From contig ML058453.1 of NCBI GenBank assembly GCA_003013855.2, positions 4,953,861 through 5,017,860 of the forward strand: a stretch of 64,000 nt of DNA, in the 5' to 3' direction. The stretch comes from Liriodendron chinense. Its lineage: Eukaryota; Streptophyta; Magnoliopsida; Magnoliales; Magnoliaceae. Under the pieces are notes generated by a model. It had not been told where the DNA came from. It saw nothing but the letters and a program-made list of their open reading frames with translations, and made no database searches. The position numbers were made by a program, and so were the translations under genes. Numbering within the stretch: position 1 is the first letter of the stretch; each line of letters starts with the position of its first letter. This document shows, piece after piece, positions 10,628-23,590 of the stretch.

Positions 10628-11899
10628 GTATTATGGTATGGGTGACCTATGCAAGTGGCATGCTGGCAGGAAAGAGCAACCTGTGCTGATCGGTTCTCAT
10701 CTGCTGGATTAGTGACCCACATCTTGGGGTGGGCCCCACCATCTGAAGCCAAAGATCTCATGCAAGACATTTGCACGGGACTATTATTCCACGTGGACAG
10801 ATTACACTCTGCAAATAATTTCAGTAAGAAATGAACTGAAAAATGAATGATTTACATTATCGAATGCTTGGTCTCAATTCTCAAGAGCGTCTGTACACAT
10901 GAATGGAATGAAAATGGCGAGTACAAGACAGTATACAAGAATAATTTTTGGTTAGCAACTCCCACCCCAACACATTGATAAATGATCCGGAAATAAGAAG
11001 AATGTACAAATTGTTACATCCCATCGACTGAATTCAGCCACTCTTCCTGGTACATACAGAAAAGAAAAGGAAAAAAGAACGAATTTTAAAAAATGGAGTT
11101 AAGTGAGAAAATTATCCCATAGGTGATGCTGCTTCATCTCACAGAGATTGCGCTCTTCTTCGGCAGCTGCCAGAGGAAAGAAAAAATAATCCTGAATCTG
11201 GATGCTATATGTCGGACGACCTACACAAATTATGAAAAATATTTATAGCAAATAAGAAAGACGTATCATGTTCTATGCATTTTGGCAACTTAAAATGAAA
11301 AATGAAGGGTGTACACCTCTAGTCCCAAATTACTTTGAGTAAATATTAAAAGATGGAAAGCCAAAAAAGAGTGCCATAATTACAACCATCTGATACTTTG
11401 AAGATCAAATGGTTTTCAAGTGGGGAACATCACTCTTGCTGGGTTCCAATCCTGGTCAGTTTAAAGTGGTGGTCACCCGCATAAGAAAACCTTCACTGTT
11501 TAACAATGGCTTTTACCAGAAATCTGGTGCAAGCTATTGCACGGGAACATTCACTCAAGATCCCACAAACCAAATACTGAAGATGCAAGCATACACACTG
11601 CCACCTCCCATTTAGTACTACGATGTCATTACTGTGGCACACTAAAAGTGATAAATATAACCAATGAAAAGAGTTCCCGAAAGATCCAACTCATATCTGG
11701 GCTTTCTCAAATCCCTAGGCTACCTTGGCCATTACGCCAGTTGCCCTTTGATGAATCTCATGGGCATTCCAGTCATTTGCAAAGCAAGATTTTCAGTCCC
11801 TTTTTGTCAAAAAAGAGACTACACTCCCCATGCATGGGTTGAAAAGTAGGATACCAACAACTAAAAAGGAAAAAGGAAACTCAAAAGTTTCTCACCAAT
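10628..11899. other. Non-coding stretch, includes probable TBL 3' UTR
   Basis: No protein gene is recognised. The part adjoining 11899 should hold the 3' UTR of the - strand TBL gene. The open frames here have no family resemblance. Confidence 0.5.
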
Positions 11900-14800
11900 T
11901 CATATGTGAGAACCTCCGTGCTTGGCCTGTAGATAGGCAAAGAGAAGCTCGTTCCAAGTGTCAGGTACTCCAGGAAGGCACCAATGGCTACAGTCTGGCA
12001 CAGATGGATTGTCACTCCATTTGCCTACGTGGGCATCACTCCGAAAGGCCCCCATGGAAGTTACAGGAAGAATGGTTACAGGAACTTTCAACTCTGATAC
12101 AACCTCTGAAATGATATCTGAAAACACGCTTCGGTTGATCCCCTTGGTATCTGACGTGGGGTGTTGGGTCACTCTGCATACACTCCGGCCTTTACCTCTG
12201 ATAAATAAACAACACCTTTAAATTTCTTATGTCTATGAACAAGTTATGCTTACAGAAGAAATTCAATGAACAAGAGTTTCAGAACCAATGTTCAGAAACA
12301 GGGACTCAAGTTGGAAAACAGGCTTTCAGTTTCCAAGTTTTGACTCAACTCAATGCAGAACTGGCCAAGTTGGTAAAAATCCTGCCCAAGTTAACAATAT
12401 AATCTTGACTGATTTTGTATGCAGTTCTAATATTGAACTATGAGTTGAACAGAGTAGCCTTGGCCAAGTTCATAGGCCAGCTTCTTTTCTCTTTTCCTTT
12501 TCTTTTTAACATAATTGTGGGCCTTCAAAACAACAATCAAAGATGCCATCCCAGATAGAATACCTTCCCAAAAAGATTAAGTTCTATTAATGTCTTAAAA
12601 TATATTCTTCTTCTTTATACCTTTATGTTCAGCTTATGACGTAAGAACTTGGCACAAAAGATTGTAATAAGATATACATGAATCTGACACCATCTAATCC
12701 ATGGTATCGCACTGTTGAGATGTGGGGCCAAAGCTTGCCCTATGATTGACTTTTGATTGGATATGGGACCCCTACATCCCTAAACTGATCAATCCAATAA
12801 CCAGACGGTGTTAGATTCATGCATATCTAACAAACGTGTTTCAAATTATGCATATTGGATTATTGTTGTTGTTGCTGCTATTTTGTGATATATGCATGGC
12901 AGCCACTGGCCAGAAGAAGTCTTTATCGCAGTTCGCAGGTGCTTACTGCTACAAAAAAGTTTTCTTAAACAACTTCCTGAGACCCAGTATTTATATGGCT
13001 GTGCCTTTAAGCACTTGCAATTAGAATGCAGGTTATGTGTGAGTGAGCATTGACTTTCCTTAAGGTGGTTTTCCAACAAATTAGAGAAAAGAAAGGACCA
13101 AAAGAATGGCCTATAAAAAGCTTCCTTAAGGCAAAAGGAGATGATTTCTGAGAATATTCCACTCTCAGCAAAAGATGCTGCTCAAAAACAGGCATGTACA
13201 AAGTCAGACCATCTGTCCAGTCTTGCAGCCAAAAACCAGGGAAGTAGATTTTGGTTACAGACTCAGTTAGATGGAGTTGCCTGTGTCCAGTATACCCTTT
13301 AGAGTCAGTCAATTGAGACTGAGGAGTGTACCCCCAATGAGAAGGCTCAAAAGTTCGAAAGAAGACATGTGTTCTACTTGTGTTGACCATAGCTTCAACC
13401 CATGATGCCCAAGTGCCCAATGCTGTTCTGTATGCAGTATCAATTGGCATTCCAAGCTTCAGTGTTCCATTGACCTGGAAATAGGCGCCCCTGTCAGGAA
13501 ACACATTTCAGAAGCATTTTCCAGATACACATAACAAAACAAGGGAATAGACATTCATATGGGAAAAAGCTAAGGAAAAACAAACACAGTATTGCAGCAT
13601 CCATGTCCATGACAATCTAATAGCGTAACCATAGTAGGGATAAAATGGATTCTGTATTTGAAATATAAATTATCAAATACATTATTAATATGTTCTAATA
13701 TACTAATGAACTCAACACTAACAGCACAAGCAAAAATAGGTCCTCACATATCTTTCACGGCACACTACAGTATGCTACAGTGGCATGCCACAGTATACTA
13801 CAGTATCTTGCCACAGAAACATCACAGAAATCTTAGCAAGGTGTGGAAAGAATTCTACTAGTATATGAAGTCTGTTCCTATTTTCCAACAGATGCCAGAT
13901 TCCCTAAATCCTACAAGCCTAAACTTCAGCAGATTCCAGATTCCAACCTTGCTTTTGCACGATTAGGATGTTAGGTGAAGCTTGACTGAGACAAGAATTC
14001 AAAGATGCTTCTCTCTTTTATTTGGTAGCACTTTGGGGGATGGATTTCTGTTATTTAACACAAACACATATATGAGATACTATTTGGTACACAATTACAC
14101 AGGTGTAAGGACAACATGGCATTGTAAACAACATTGAGACTTCCAGCAGATGATCCATCAAAGTTCAAATTGAATAGATGATAATTGAATTCATAAAACA
14201 AACAGTCAACAATACAATAAACTTCAGATGTTTCAGAAGAAACAAACAAGATCACTAAGGGGGCGATTGGATCATAAGTTACATAAGATAAGCTACTTAT
14301 GCCTCAAGTAGCTTATTTTTATTTCTACTTGTTAAACTGAAGTGATTAAGTAACTTTAAATAGTCAAGTGCCTGTTAGCCTGGCTGGTTGACGCCTTGGC
14401 GTTTCAAACAGCAGGTCTCAGGTTCGAGACACATTAACTGCACCAGTGGGTGCATTGTGTGACTGACTGTGTGGGTGCATTGCATGACTAACAGAATAAA
14501 AGAGTCACCTTTCTTCTTCTTTTTTGAAAGAATAAAAGAGTCACCTTTCAAAAAAAAAGAAAAAAAAAGTAACTTTAAATAAAAAAAAGTTACTTATAAT
14601 TGATCATAAACCAAACTTATCTCAAATAAGATACTCATCTACTGCTGCAAGTGGAAAAGGTAACTTATTTGGTGGGATCCAAATGGGCCCTAAGATGCCA
14701 CTCATATGGCACTTGAACTTGAACACTCCAGATGCCACTAGCTTTTAGCATCTAAACCCACTCAGACTGGTGTTTGCAACAGTTGAAATTCAATTTGCTT

Positions 14801-17800
14801 TCACCCTACTTGTCATCATCCAAATGTGGACACATGCCTTTTCACTTGTGGGTAAACATCAGCATCTTTGAGCACCATTTATGCCTTAATTACAACAGGG
14901 GGGGCCAATATCAAGAAATATCCAACTACTACTCAGTTTCTCTCAGATCATCTGATCAACGACAAATTCCTCACATTTATCGGAGGTCCCCTAATTTTTC
15001 AGTGGTGGCAGAGCAACTGTGCCTGGGACATCAAAATAATCCTCTGACAGAATGATCATGCATCTTCTTCAATCCCTGAAGCAATCCCACAAAGCATGTC
15101 AAATACAGTTTCTTTTGCTATGTTCTTTTCTTTACCATCTCAAAAAATAAAAATAATAAATACATATGTATAGGTGATCTCAAATCCTGTTTTCTGTAGG
15201 TCTATGCCAACTTGCCTTCACATAGTTTTGAAAATTTTACTTGTTGCCTTTTCTGTGATCCGACTGCTTTAAGTTAATGTCGAAAATAGGAAATAATCTT
15301 AATAGTAGTTCATATAAACCATGCTTTGGCTCCAATAATCAGTGGAGCTGTATCATTTTTCTTCTTCAAATAGAAATAAATTAGAGAAAAAAAAAAACAC
15401 AAATACATGCAACAAGTTTGATTTACTGCTTAATGGCTAAAACATGATGTGAGGCAGCATTTTGGTACAACCCACTTGCCAATAATAAAATTGAGACACC
15501 TAAGGGACTTTTAAGAGAATGGTCTCCCAGGTGGCTTGCAAACCACTTCTGGCATGGAATCTCATTGTATCTTGGTGAGGCTATTCTCCCAGAGTGTGAC
15601 ATGTCATACTGTTACCAAGCACTAACATGGTCCTAATCTGTAGTTCTCTACTATCCTAAATTTTTTGAACAAGAAGAATAACTAAAAAGGAATTAAAATC
15701 TCTACACCTAGAAACTCCAAAGTGGGTGTTCTGTTCTAATCACGTGCAATGATTCAGTTTTACATGTAAATTCATCCACGACATGTTAAGTCATACCTTT
15801 CATACCTGGGTAGCATAAAGAGTGAACTATCTCCACAGTGCATCTGCAAATATACAGTTAGTCACCCGGGATGAGGCCACTCCTTCCTGCCCAGAATATC
15901 CAAGGTTAGTTTGTCTCAGCTGATCAGCAGGTACCATTTGCTGAACGCATCAGCTGGCATTGGCAATATGGCCTGGTCTCGCCAATTCCCAAGGAACCTC
16001 AAGGAGATTGAGGTTGTGGAGTTTGTTTCTCTTGCCAACCACATCAACAGTTGTTGCCTTCCAGCACTGCCGACAGTGCTGGAAACTGGACCCTCCGGAT
16101 GATTCTCAGTGAAATCTTTCTATAATCACTTGTTAGTTTTCATCATTTGGAGATCCAAATATGGCATTTCCTGGGCTATCGTAGGGTCATTGCTTTTTAA
16201 TGGCTTGTGGCGACTGGTGAAAAAGAAGATTCTCACGATAGATAATTTGAGGAAAAGAAATATGGTGATCATGGAAGGTTTATCATGTCATGTGCCTTAA
16301 GAATGCGGAATTTGTTGATCCTCTCCCTATCCACTGTCAGTTTGCTTCACAGTTTGGAGAGATCTACTGAACTGTGTGCTGTTTGGGAATGGCTTTGCTC
16401 ACAATTTAGTGGGTTGTTAGGGAAGAAAGAAATGCTAGGCGTTTTGATAACTACTAGCAAGTCGGTTCAAGGCACTTCTCAAAGGGCCTGATCGTTGGTC
16501 ATTGAATGGGCTTCTTGTGTCCCAAATTTGAAGGGATGTAATTTGGTTTTTCCCGGGATGTAATTGGGCCGCCTGCTCTGCGTCTCTTTTGTTTTTGTTT
16601 TTGCTTTTGCTTTGTTTGCTTTCTCTTTTTTAATAAAATTTCGTAATCTTTGAAAAAAAAAAAACAATATACTGAACCTTCTTAGCATTTGGGTTATGCC
16701 TGGTGCTGTGGATGATCTAATTGTCAAATGGGACAGGGGATAGGTAAAAAGGCAGTAAGTCCCTCGGGCATCTATCTTGGTTGGTTGTTCTTTGACTGTT
16801 CTGGAAAGAATGAAATAATTGCATTTTCAAAGGCCAGTCTGAGCCTACTGAGATGATGTTCATTAAAGTTAAGAGTGAAGTTGTATCTTGGGCAGTTGGC
16901 ATGACTCTTTGTAAATGGATGATCATTTGGGTGGCTAGGATATTGCCCTTTATTTTTTACTAGGGATGCAATGGAAGCCATCTTGCTGCCTTTTGTTTTC
17001 TTCTTTTGTTCAGTTTAATAAAGTCTTTGTTGCCATCCAAAAAAATAAAAAAGAAGGAACAACTGCTAGTTGTTATGACCAACCCTTTGTAGAGAAACTT
17101 GAATTTTTTTTCCACTTCTGTTGCATACACTGCTGTTCATCATGCCTTCGATATCCACCAAACCTTCAAAAGAAAGATCAAGCTTTCATGATGAACATTT
17201 CACTACTCATGTTGCAAGAGAATGAAGACTGAATATCTGACCCTATTCCACAGAATCAGGGGAGAAGAAGATAAAAGAAAAGGCCTTTGTGAATCCCGTT
17301 TTGCCAATCCTATCTAAGGCCCTACCTCAGGAAGAGAACATGCCCTTAGATCCCTTCTCACCATCTCAATCAAAATCCTCTAACATGTTCCTCTCATTAT
17401 CTATTCACACTCTTCAACCTTAATCAACCCCCTCCCCCCAGATGGACATTTCAATTTTCAACATACTAAGGCACAGAGAATGGATGACGGGAGACTAGGC
17501 TAAAGAAAATAAGAACTAAATTGGCATCCTACGTGCTACAGATGATGGTACCAAGATCCGTCAAGCATGACAAAGCAAAAGGCCAGGAACATGAAAGAGT
17601 GCCAAAGTGAAGAATCCAAGCTAGGTATAAAGCAAGGACACAGTATACATGTTAAATATGGATCATAAAGCATACTAAATAAATATATAAAATGGTAAAT
17701 GACTAAACTGGTCTCCCGCTTGTTAGATGAGCTGGTAGAGCGTGTAGCATAAGTGATCCAGGATTCAATCCTGGTAGTGTTACCTTTCAAAAATAACCAA

Positions 17801-18918
17801 CTAAATAAATAAAAGACTAAACTGCATAAGTATGTGAACTGGCTTTACCACCATGAGCCCTCCTAGTCTACTCACCAAGTAGAAAATGGGGGCCCAGTTG
17901 CCCTGTGATTAGTCCACAGTGGCTGCGTCAGGGCAGGACCAACATGCCTAACTAGTAGAGTAGAGCCCTTTCCTTCTATTTTCATGAATAGATTAGCAGG
18001 CTTGTGCTGCTGAAACTTAACTTTCACCTATAACTAACTAGATCTGAACTCCTAAAACAAACTGATGACATGGGTATCCATTTAAAGATCAATCCACCAA
18101 CATAAAAGAACTTACGCATTGAAAAGTTTCCCTGGTGTCCACCATTGTCCTGAATTGAAAATCAGAACATCTGAATTGATCCACTTCTTATTAATCTCAT
18201 CCAACACGTCCAGATGAAGCGTCGACTGCACCCTCTTTGGCCCATGTCTTGGTGGCTTCCCTTGCTGCACCAGGAATACTGAGCGGTAGAATTCGATGGT
18301 TAAATTGAAAGAACCGAACCGCACACCCAAGAAACGTATCTGCTTTGTAATCCTGTTCCCATTGACTTCATAAACAGTCTTCTTATCCTCCACTCCAGTC
18401 ATAAGCAAACATATCATTGATTCCCACTGCGTCCTACTCATCGAATCCCCAACAAAAACAACCCGTTTCCCTCTAAGCTGTTCCAAGATCTCAAGCGCGC
18501 TGAAACTTGGGAGATCACAATGCAGAGGTTTCCACTGCCATTTCTGATACTTATTATCTCTCCGCCCGTTTGCCAAGCAATTGAATCCCCGTTCTGCAAA
18601 TGGGCAATCTGAGCTGTTGTACAGCGGGTGTGTGTCATCCGGGACCCACTTGCCATCAAAGAAATCACAGCCATCTACGGAGCCAACGACTTCAGAGATC
18701 CCATATCGCTCGTTAATCAGCTGACCAATATTCGGAAAGACGAACACATAACCACAGCTGATGACGAAAAAGAGAGATAGCAACAATGAAACCCCGACAT
18801 GGGCACTGAAAGATCGCATGACCCAGCTCTTACGGGGGAGAGCAACCCTCGGGCTGCTGAAGCTAGGAGATCTCCTGGCCAAATGGCCTGACGTACTCCG
18901 ACCAAAAGTACTCACCAT
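11900..18918 (-). CDS. TBL13-like: TRICHOME BIREFRINGENCE-LIKE O-acetyltransferase (TBL12/13 type)
   Basis: Golgi-type polysaccharide O-acetyltransferase family (PMR5N plus PC-esterase domains). Three exons, transcribed leftward: 18918-18116, 13490-13332 and 12197-11900. They sum to 1,260 nt, coding for 419 aa, and all junctions are in phase with GT-AG borders. Residues about 39-60 form an N-terminal signal anchor. The TBL domain opens CDFFDGKWVPD (84-94) and contains YNSSDCPF. The catalytic GDS motif is GDSMSRTQWES (157-167). Exon 2 gives AYFQVNGTLKLGMPIDTA and FFRTFEPSHWG. Exon 3 gives AFRSDAHVGKWSDNP and the DxxH motif DCSHWCLPGVPD (389-400). Both catalytic signatures are intact, so it is probably functional. 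Length is normal for the family. Intron 1 is 4.6 kb and holds LINE and SINE debris and MITEs. Assignment to the TBL12/TBL13 clade is by remembered motif similarity; the acceptor polymer is unknown. Confidence 0.93.
12668..12832. mobile_element. Short MITE in TBL intron 2 (about 165 bp)
   Basis: The inverted ends agatatacatgaatctgaca and the complement of tgttagattcatgcatatct match over about 20 bp with few differences. The interior includes cgcactgttgagatgtgggg. No coding content. Confidence 0.65.
14256..14692. mobile_element. AAGTTACTT-rich hAT-like MITE, copy 2, split by a SINE
   Basis: The ends taagggggcgattggat and atccaaatgggcccta are inverted. The body matches the copy at 10417-10627 but is interrupted by the SINE at 14363-14566 with its target duplication. 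The order of events is therefore MITE first, SINE second. It lies in TBL intron 1. Confidence 0.75.
14363..14566 (+). mobile_element. tRNA-derived SINE, copy 2
   Basis: About 204 bp with an A box (tagcctggctgg, 14376-14387), a B box (ggttcgagac, 14421-14430), a body with repeated tgcattg and gactaacag, and an A-rich tail. It is flanked by a perfect 15-bp duplication aagtaactttaaata at 14348-14362 and 14567-14581. This is the clearest member of the family and is nested in a hAT-like MITE. Confidence 0.93.
16170..16666 (+). pseudogene. LINE 3' end relic (zf-RVT) with poly(A)
   Basis: The frame reads LVKKKILTIDNLRKRNMVI, the zinc-binding segment that follows reverse transcriptase in plant L1-type LINEs. 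It decays quickly, with stops after HVP. The downstream text ends in aataaaatttcgtaatcttt and an A-tract at about 16653-16664. It is antisense to TBL within its intron 1. It is 5'-truncated and non-functional. Confidence 0.75.
17711..17814 (+). mobile_element. tRNA-derived SINE, copy 3 (short)
   Basis: 104 bp between perfect 10-bp direct repeats gactaaactg (17701-17710 and 17815-17824). A box ttagatgagctgg (17723-17735), B-box-like ggattcaatcctg (17761-17773), then acctttcaaaaa, as in copy 2. It lacks the longer 3' body, so it is a tRNA-head-only or truncated form. It lies in TBL intron 1. Confidence 0.85.
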
Positions 18919-19199
18919 ACTTGATCATCCGAAGCACAAAAGAACGGTCGAAATCCACGTTCTTAACAAAACACCAAAACAAAGATCTCCAAGAAGACAA
19001 TCCTCCATAAACCCTAACCCAGTCGAAAATCAAGAATTTCGAAAAGGCATAACCACGCGATCAAATCAAGTCGAAATAAATCGAGATCCGTCCGAAATCA
19101 GATCCTTCATGAAATCTCTTAGTTCCATCCAAGATCAGGAAAATGCCAATGCAGGGCCGCGCTCTTGATCATATCCGAACCATCCGATCGTGGAAAAAG

Positions 19200-19950
19200 A
19201 TCGAATCGACCTCTATTCAATGATCGAATAACGATTCAATCTTAAATCAGTCTCAGGTGTAAAAAATGTAAGGAAAATTTTGGAAAGAAAAGGAGAAAAG
19301 CGAACGAAATCAAAGAGATTTGAAACGAAGACGAAGAAATCGATGGGGGAATGGAGGGAACAGATATCGAACCGATTTTCGTCGGTGGAATTGCAGAAAC
19401 CCTAGCTCGAGAAAGTGAAGGATTGGATTTTTGTAGCGTTGGGAAGAAATGGCAGAAAGAGACGAAAGTACTAAAATAGAACTAGGCGGGAGGAAGGGTA
19501 TTTTAGTAATTTGGCGATGAAAACCATCCTTGTAGGAGGATTCTGGGTGACGCGGAGCGGGATCGTGCGCAACTACTACGTTTGTAGTTGAGTAGTTCTA
19601 TGACGATTCGCGCGAGGATAGATTGAAAAGGTAAATCGCGGTGACGTGCCGGATTGAACCGCGTGTGAGATCCTGAGCATTCATTAGGTGGGCCGGCCTA
19701 TGAGATGCCCTTTCTCGTAAACCAGATCCATCCCGTGGGAAATGGATCGTTTTAAAAGAAACACCGACAGAACCGCTGGTGATCTGTCGGACGTTTTCAC
19801 GTTGCGATCCACCAGGTGCATGGATCTGGTACCCGTGTGCAATTCTGGCACGTGTCTGGATTCACCCCTCCAGGCTCTCCGTGTGCGAATCGCTTTGTCA
19901 TTTCTCTGGCGAAGATACACATGCGCACAATTCCCACGTGGCATGCCTCT
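19200..19950. other. TBL upstream region, no gene seen
   Basis: This lies upstream of the TBL start codon (18918) and should contain its 5' UTR and promoter. I could not place a convincing TATA box. The sequence is less repetitive than its surroundings. Confidence 0.4.
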
Positions 19951-19957
19951 TAGAGAG

Positions 19958-20468
19958 GGAAGCGGATTGCTTACTAATTACTCACTAACCTTTAGCGTAC
20001 TGAGTAAACTCAGTGTGGGACCTACCATGGATGTATGCATCTTATCCGGCGTGCCCATTCGCTTTTTCAGATGATTTTAGGGCATGAGCCCAAAATTGAA
20101 GCATATCCAAAGCTAAAGTGGACCACATCATTGGAAACAGGGGAATAATGATGTCGACCGTTGAAACCTTCCTAGGGCCCACAGTGATGTTCATTTGTCA
20201 TCCAACTTATTCATAAGATCACACGGACATATGGATGAACGGAAAACAAAAATATCAACTTAATCCAAAACTTCTTCGCCCCAAGAAGTTTTCAACGATA
20301 GTAATTCAATTCACATTGTTTCCTGTGGTGTGGTCCACTTAAGCTTTGGATATGCTTCAAGTTTGGGTACACGAACTAAAATTATCTGATAAAATGAATG
20401 GACGGAGTGGATAAAAGACATAAATCATGGTGGCCCAACAGAGTTTACCCGGTACGTAATCAGCTTCC
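19958..20468. mobile_element. GGGCCCACC-type MITE copy
   Basis: Ends ggaagcggattgctta (left) and gtaatcagcttcc (right) are inverted, enclosing the family body: gggcatgagcccaaaattga, catcattggaaacaggggaa, ccaagaagttttcaacg and catggtggcc. About 511 bp. A 9-bp duplication is not clear here. Confidence 0.75.
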
Positions 20469-21234
20469 TTCATAGATCCTGGCCATTCGTAAAGTGGAGT
20501 CCACAGGCAACCTGCCCTTGACCGAAATTACACGGTCAACTTATCAGGTGAGCCGCACGTGTGTGTCGTCTAATGAACGATCGGATCTAGCACACGTGTG
20601 GCGCGACGCCGACACTCGCTCTCACTAGCACAGTACCGCGAGCGGGGCTCATTAGTAATTTCATCAGGGGTTTTACAGAGGTGCCCCGTACCACGATACA
20701 GTACTCGCTACTTTCCACCGACGGTCTGCATTTTTAAATGATAGATCTGAACCGTTCACGTTCTAGATTCTATGCTGCCTAGGCCATTTTCTGAAACGTT
20801 TCTTGAACGGGTGATTGTGTTGAAGGTGGATGTTTAATGGCTGATATTCAAATCGAAGATTCAAATGTCAGGATCATCAATGAAGCACGATTATAAAACA
20901 GTAGTTTCTATATGGTGACATGAACGGTTCATATGGATTTAAGGATGCAATCTGGAGGTGAAACCCAGCCATCGTACCATACTGTCGTACGGGTCCAACG
21001 TACCCCGGCAAAACTCTATCATCTACCTAATACCACCTGAAAAGAATAAAGAACTTGGAATGCATGATCGACCTAAGGATCTTAGTCTTTTGTTTCATTG
21101 TTTAATAATCTTGAAATCACGCTCGATCATTTTTTAAATCAAGCCGTTCAATATGAACTTGGTTGCGTACACGTGTGCTGGATCCAAGCCATTCATCAGC
21201 TGAGACTCGCGGTCAATATAGCCATGCATGAAGT

Positions 21235-21756
21235 GGACGCGGTTTGGCAAGTGACCCCAACACTAGCCAGCTAGCTGGTGTCAAATCTCTGTGAGCCCCA
21301 CCGTGATGTATCTGTTTTATCCATGCCGTCCATCCATTTTTCCAGCTCAATTTAGGGTATGATTCCAAAAATGAGGCAGATCCAACTCTCAGGTGGACCC
21401 CACCACAGGAAACAGTAGAGATTGAATGCTTACTGTTGAAAACTTTTGGGGCCACAGAAGTTTTGGATTAAGACGATATTTATGTTGTCCATTCATCCAG
21501 GTTTTTGTGACCTCATCAACAAAATGGATGACAAAGAAACATTACAGTGGGCTTTAGGAAGTTTTTAATGGTGGGCATTTAGTTAACAATGTTTTCCTGT
21601 AATGTGGTCCACTTGAAATTTGGATTTGTCTCGTTTTTTGGGATTATGGAGGAATGGATGGACTGCATGGATAAAAGATATACATCATGATGTGTCTCAT
21701 AGAGCTTTGACATTAGCTAACTGGCTGGCGTTGGGGTCACTAGCCAAATCGCGTCC
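21235..21756. mobile_element. GGGCCCACC-type MITE copy with good TIRs
   Basis: The left end ggacgcggtttggcaagtga matches the complement of the right end over more than 30 bp with few changes (tagccaaatcgcgtcc on the + strand). The body has the usual calciform order of motifs. Flanks catgaagtg and catgaaaac agree at 6 of 9 positions, which may be a decayed target duplication. Confidence 0.75.
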
Positions 21757-22034
21757 CATGAAAACCAGGCTGCTCCACACGAGTTTGGCTTGAGTCAGCT
21801 ATGATCTAAAAGGGTATTTTGGTATTAAAAAAAAGAAGGCATTTTCATTTAAAAAGACTGAGAAATTAATTAGAGAGTTGCAAGTACCCAGTCATCTTAT
21901 TGTTACGGAATTTCTAAGATTTCGAAATTCAATGAACATGGGATGTTTGGTGGGATTCCAACATCTCAGCTGGCTCATAAAGAGCTCTCATCGCGTGGGT
22001 TCCCACCACACGTGTGAACCAAGCATGTGGCGGT

Positions 22035-22530
22035 AGCGGATTGCGTGGTGCACCACACAACACGAACTTGGCTGGTGTATTGACGTCAACAAGTTCTGTG
22101 GGCCCCACCAAGGGGTACGTGTTATATCCCAACCATCTGTTCATTTTATGAGATCTTTGTAAGGCTTTATACAAAAAATGAGAGGGATCCAAAGTTCAAG
22201 TGGACAACGTTGCAGAAAGAAGTGGAGAGTGAATGTCTACCATTGAAATCTTCTTGGAGGTCACATAAGTCTTGTATCAATCTGATATTTGTTTCTACCC
22301 TTCATCTAGGTCTGTGTGATCTTATGAACAGTTTAGATGGAAAATAAACATCATGGTAGGCCCTAAGGATGTTTCAACGGTGAGAATCATTGTTCCCACT
22401 ACCTTTTGTGGTGTGGTCCACTTGACCTTTGAATATGACTAATTTTGGGTATCATACCTTAAAATGATCCAGCAAAATGTAAGGACTGTAGATATACTAA
22501 ATACATCATTGTGATGTCCGCATAACCTTA
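22035..22530. mobile_element. GGGCCCACC-type MITE copy
   Basis: Opens gcggattgcgtggtgcacca, then gtgggccccaccaagg, and continues with the family body to about catcattgtgatgtccgc. The right terminus is not well matched. Confidence 0.6.
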
Positions 22531-23049
22531 TTCCTTTTTAGACTGTTGGTACCTTTGCAGTGCCCGAGGACTAATGCGGTCGTCTACTCTCGCCACCTCA
22601 TCACATTTGTATGCAGCCCTGTCACATCCTCAATGCGACTTGATTTCACTTGAGTGCAACTTGGTCACATGCCATCATGCAGTGTATGAAAAGGTCACGT
22701 GGACTAAGCAGGGGTTTCCTCCTTGAAAGCTAACAGAGGATCAGGACTAATGAAAAAGTTACAAGCAGGGTTTTTACCTTGAAAGCTAACAGAGGATCAT
22801 ACTCCTACCCACAAAGTCCGGATCCTCGGTTGGCATGCTGGGAGCCTTCTCATGGTCTGCAAACCCATCACATCCTCAATACAACTTGGTCACACCTGAG
22901 TGCAACCTGGTCTCATGATATCATGCAATGTAATGTATACTAATGAAAAGGCTCAAGGAGTGATTTCCTCCTTGGAAGCCAACCCACACCAGCGACCAGC
23001 GCGGATGGCCTGAGAAAGCCTTTTGCTGGCATCTCCTAGGCAAGGAATT

Positions 23050-23590
23050 TGGGTGGGGCCCACCGTGAGGCTTGTGAGAAATCCATGCCGTCCAACCGTT
23101 TTGTGAGATCATTTTAAGCGTTGCGACCAAAATTGAACTGGATCCAAAACTTAAGTGGGCGCACTTCAAGCAAAAGGTGTGTAGAGAAATTCTTACCGTT
23201 GAAACCCCTATGGGTCCAAAGTGATGTTTATATGCCATCCATACCGTTCATAATATCATTCCTGCTGAGATGAACTGATATTATCCTGATTCGAAACTTC
23301 TGTGGCGCCACGAATATTTCAACTGTGGAAGTTCAATCTTCATGTTTTCGGCCCACTTAAGTCTTGGATCCCGTTCAATTTTTGCCACAATGCCTAAAAT
23401 GATCTCACAAAACGGTTGTACGGAGTAAATTTCTCACAAACCGAATATTTCAACTGTGGAAGTTCAATCTTCATGTTTTCGGCCCACTTAAGTCTTGGAT
23501 CCCGTTCAATTTTTGCCACAATGCCTAAAATGATCTCACAAAACGGTTGTACGGAGTAAATTTCTCACAAACCTCACGGTGGGCCCACCC
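23050..23590. mobile_element. GGGCCCACC-type MITE copy with internal duplication
   Basis: gggtggggcccaccgtgagg (left) and cctcacggtgggcccaccc (right) are complementary ends. Its right arm carries an exact 131-bp tandem duplication (23311-23572). Confidence 0.75.
23311..23572. repeat. Exact 131-bp tandem duplication
   Basis: 23311-23441 and 23442-23572 read as identical, beginning cgaatatttcaactgtgg and ending ttctcacaaac. Identity implies a recent event or an assembly artefact. Confidence 0.95.

Noticed and set aside
18761..19168. 135-codon + strand frame
   Set aside because: Overlaps TBL exon 1 in antisense and its 5' flank; no family resemblance.
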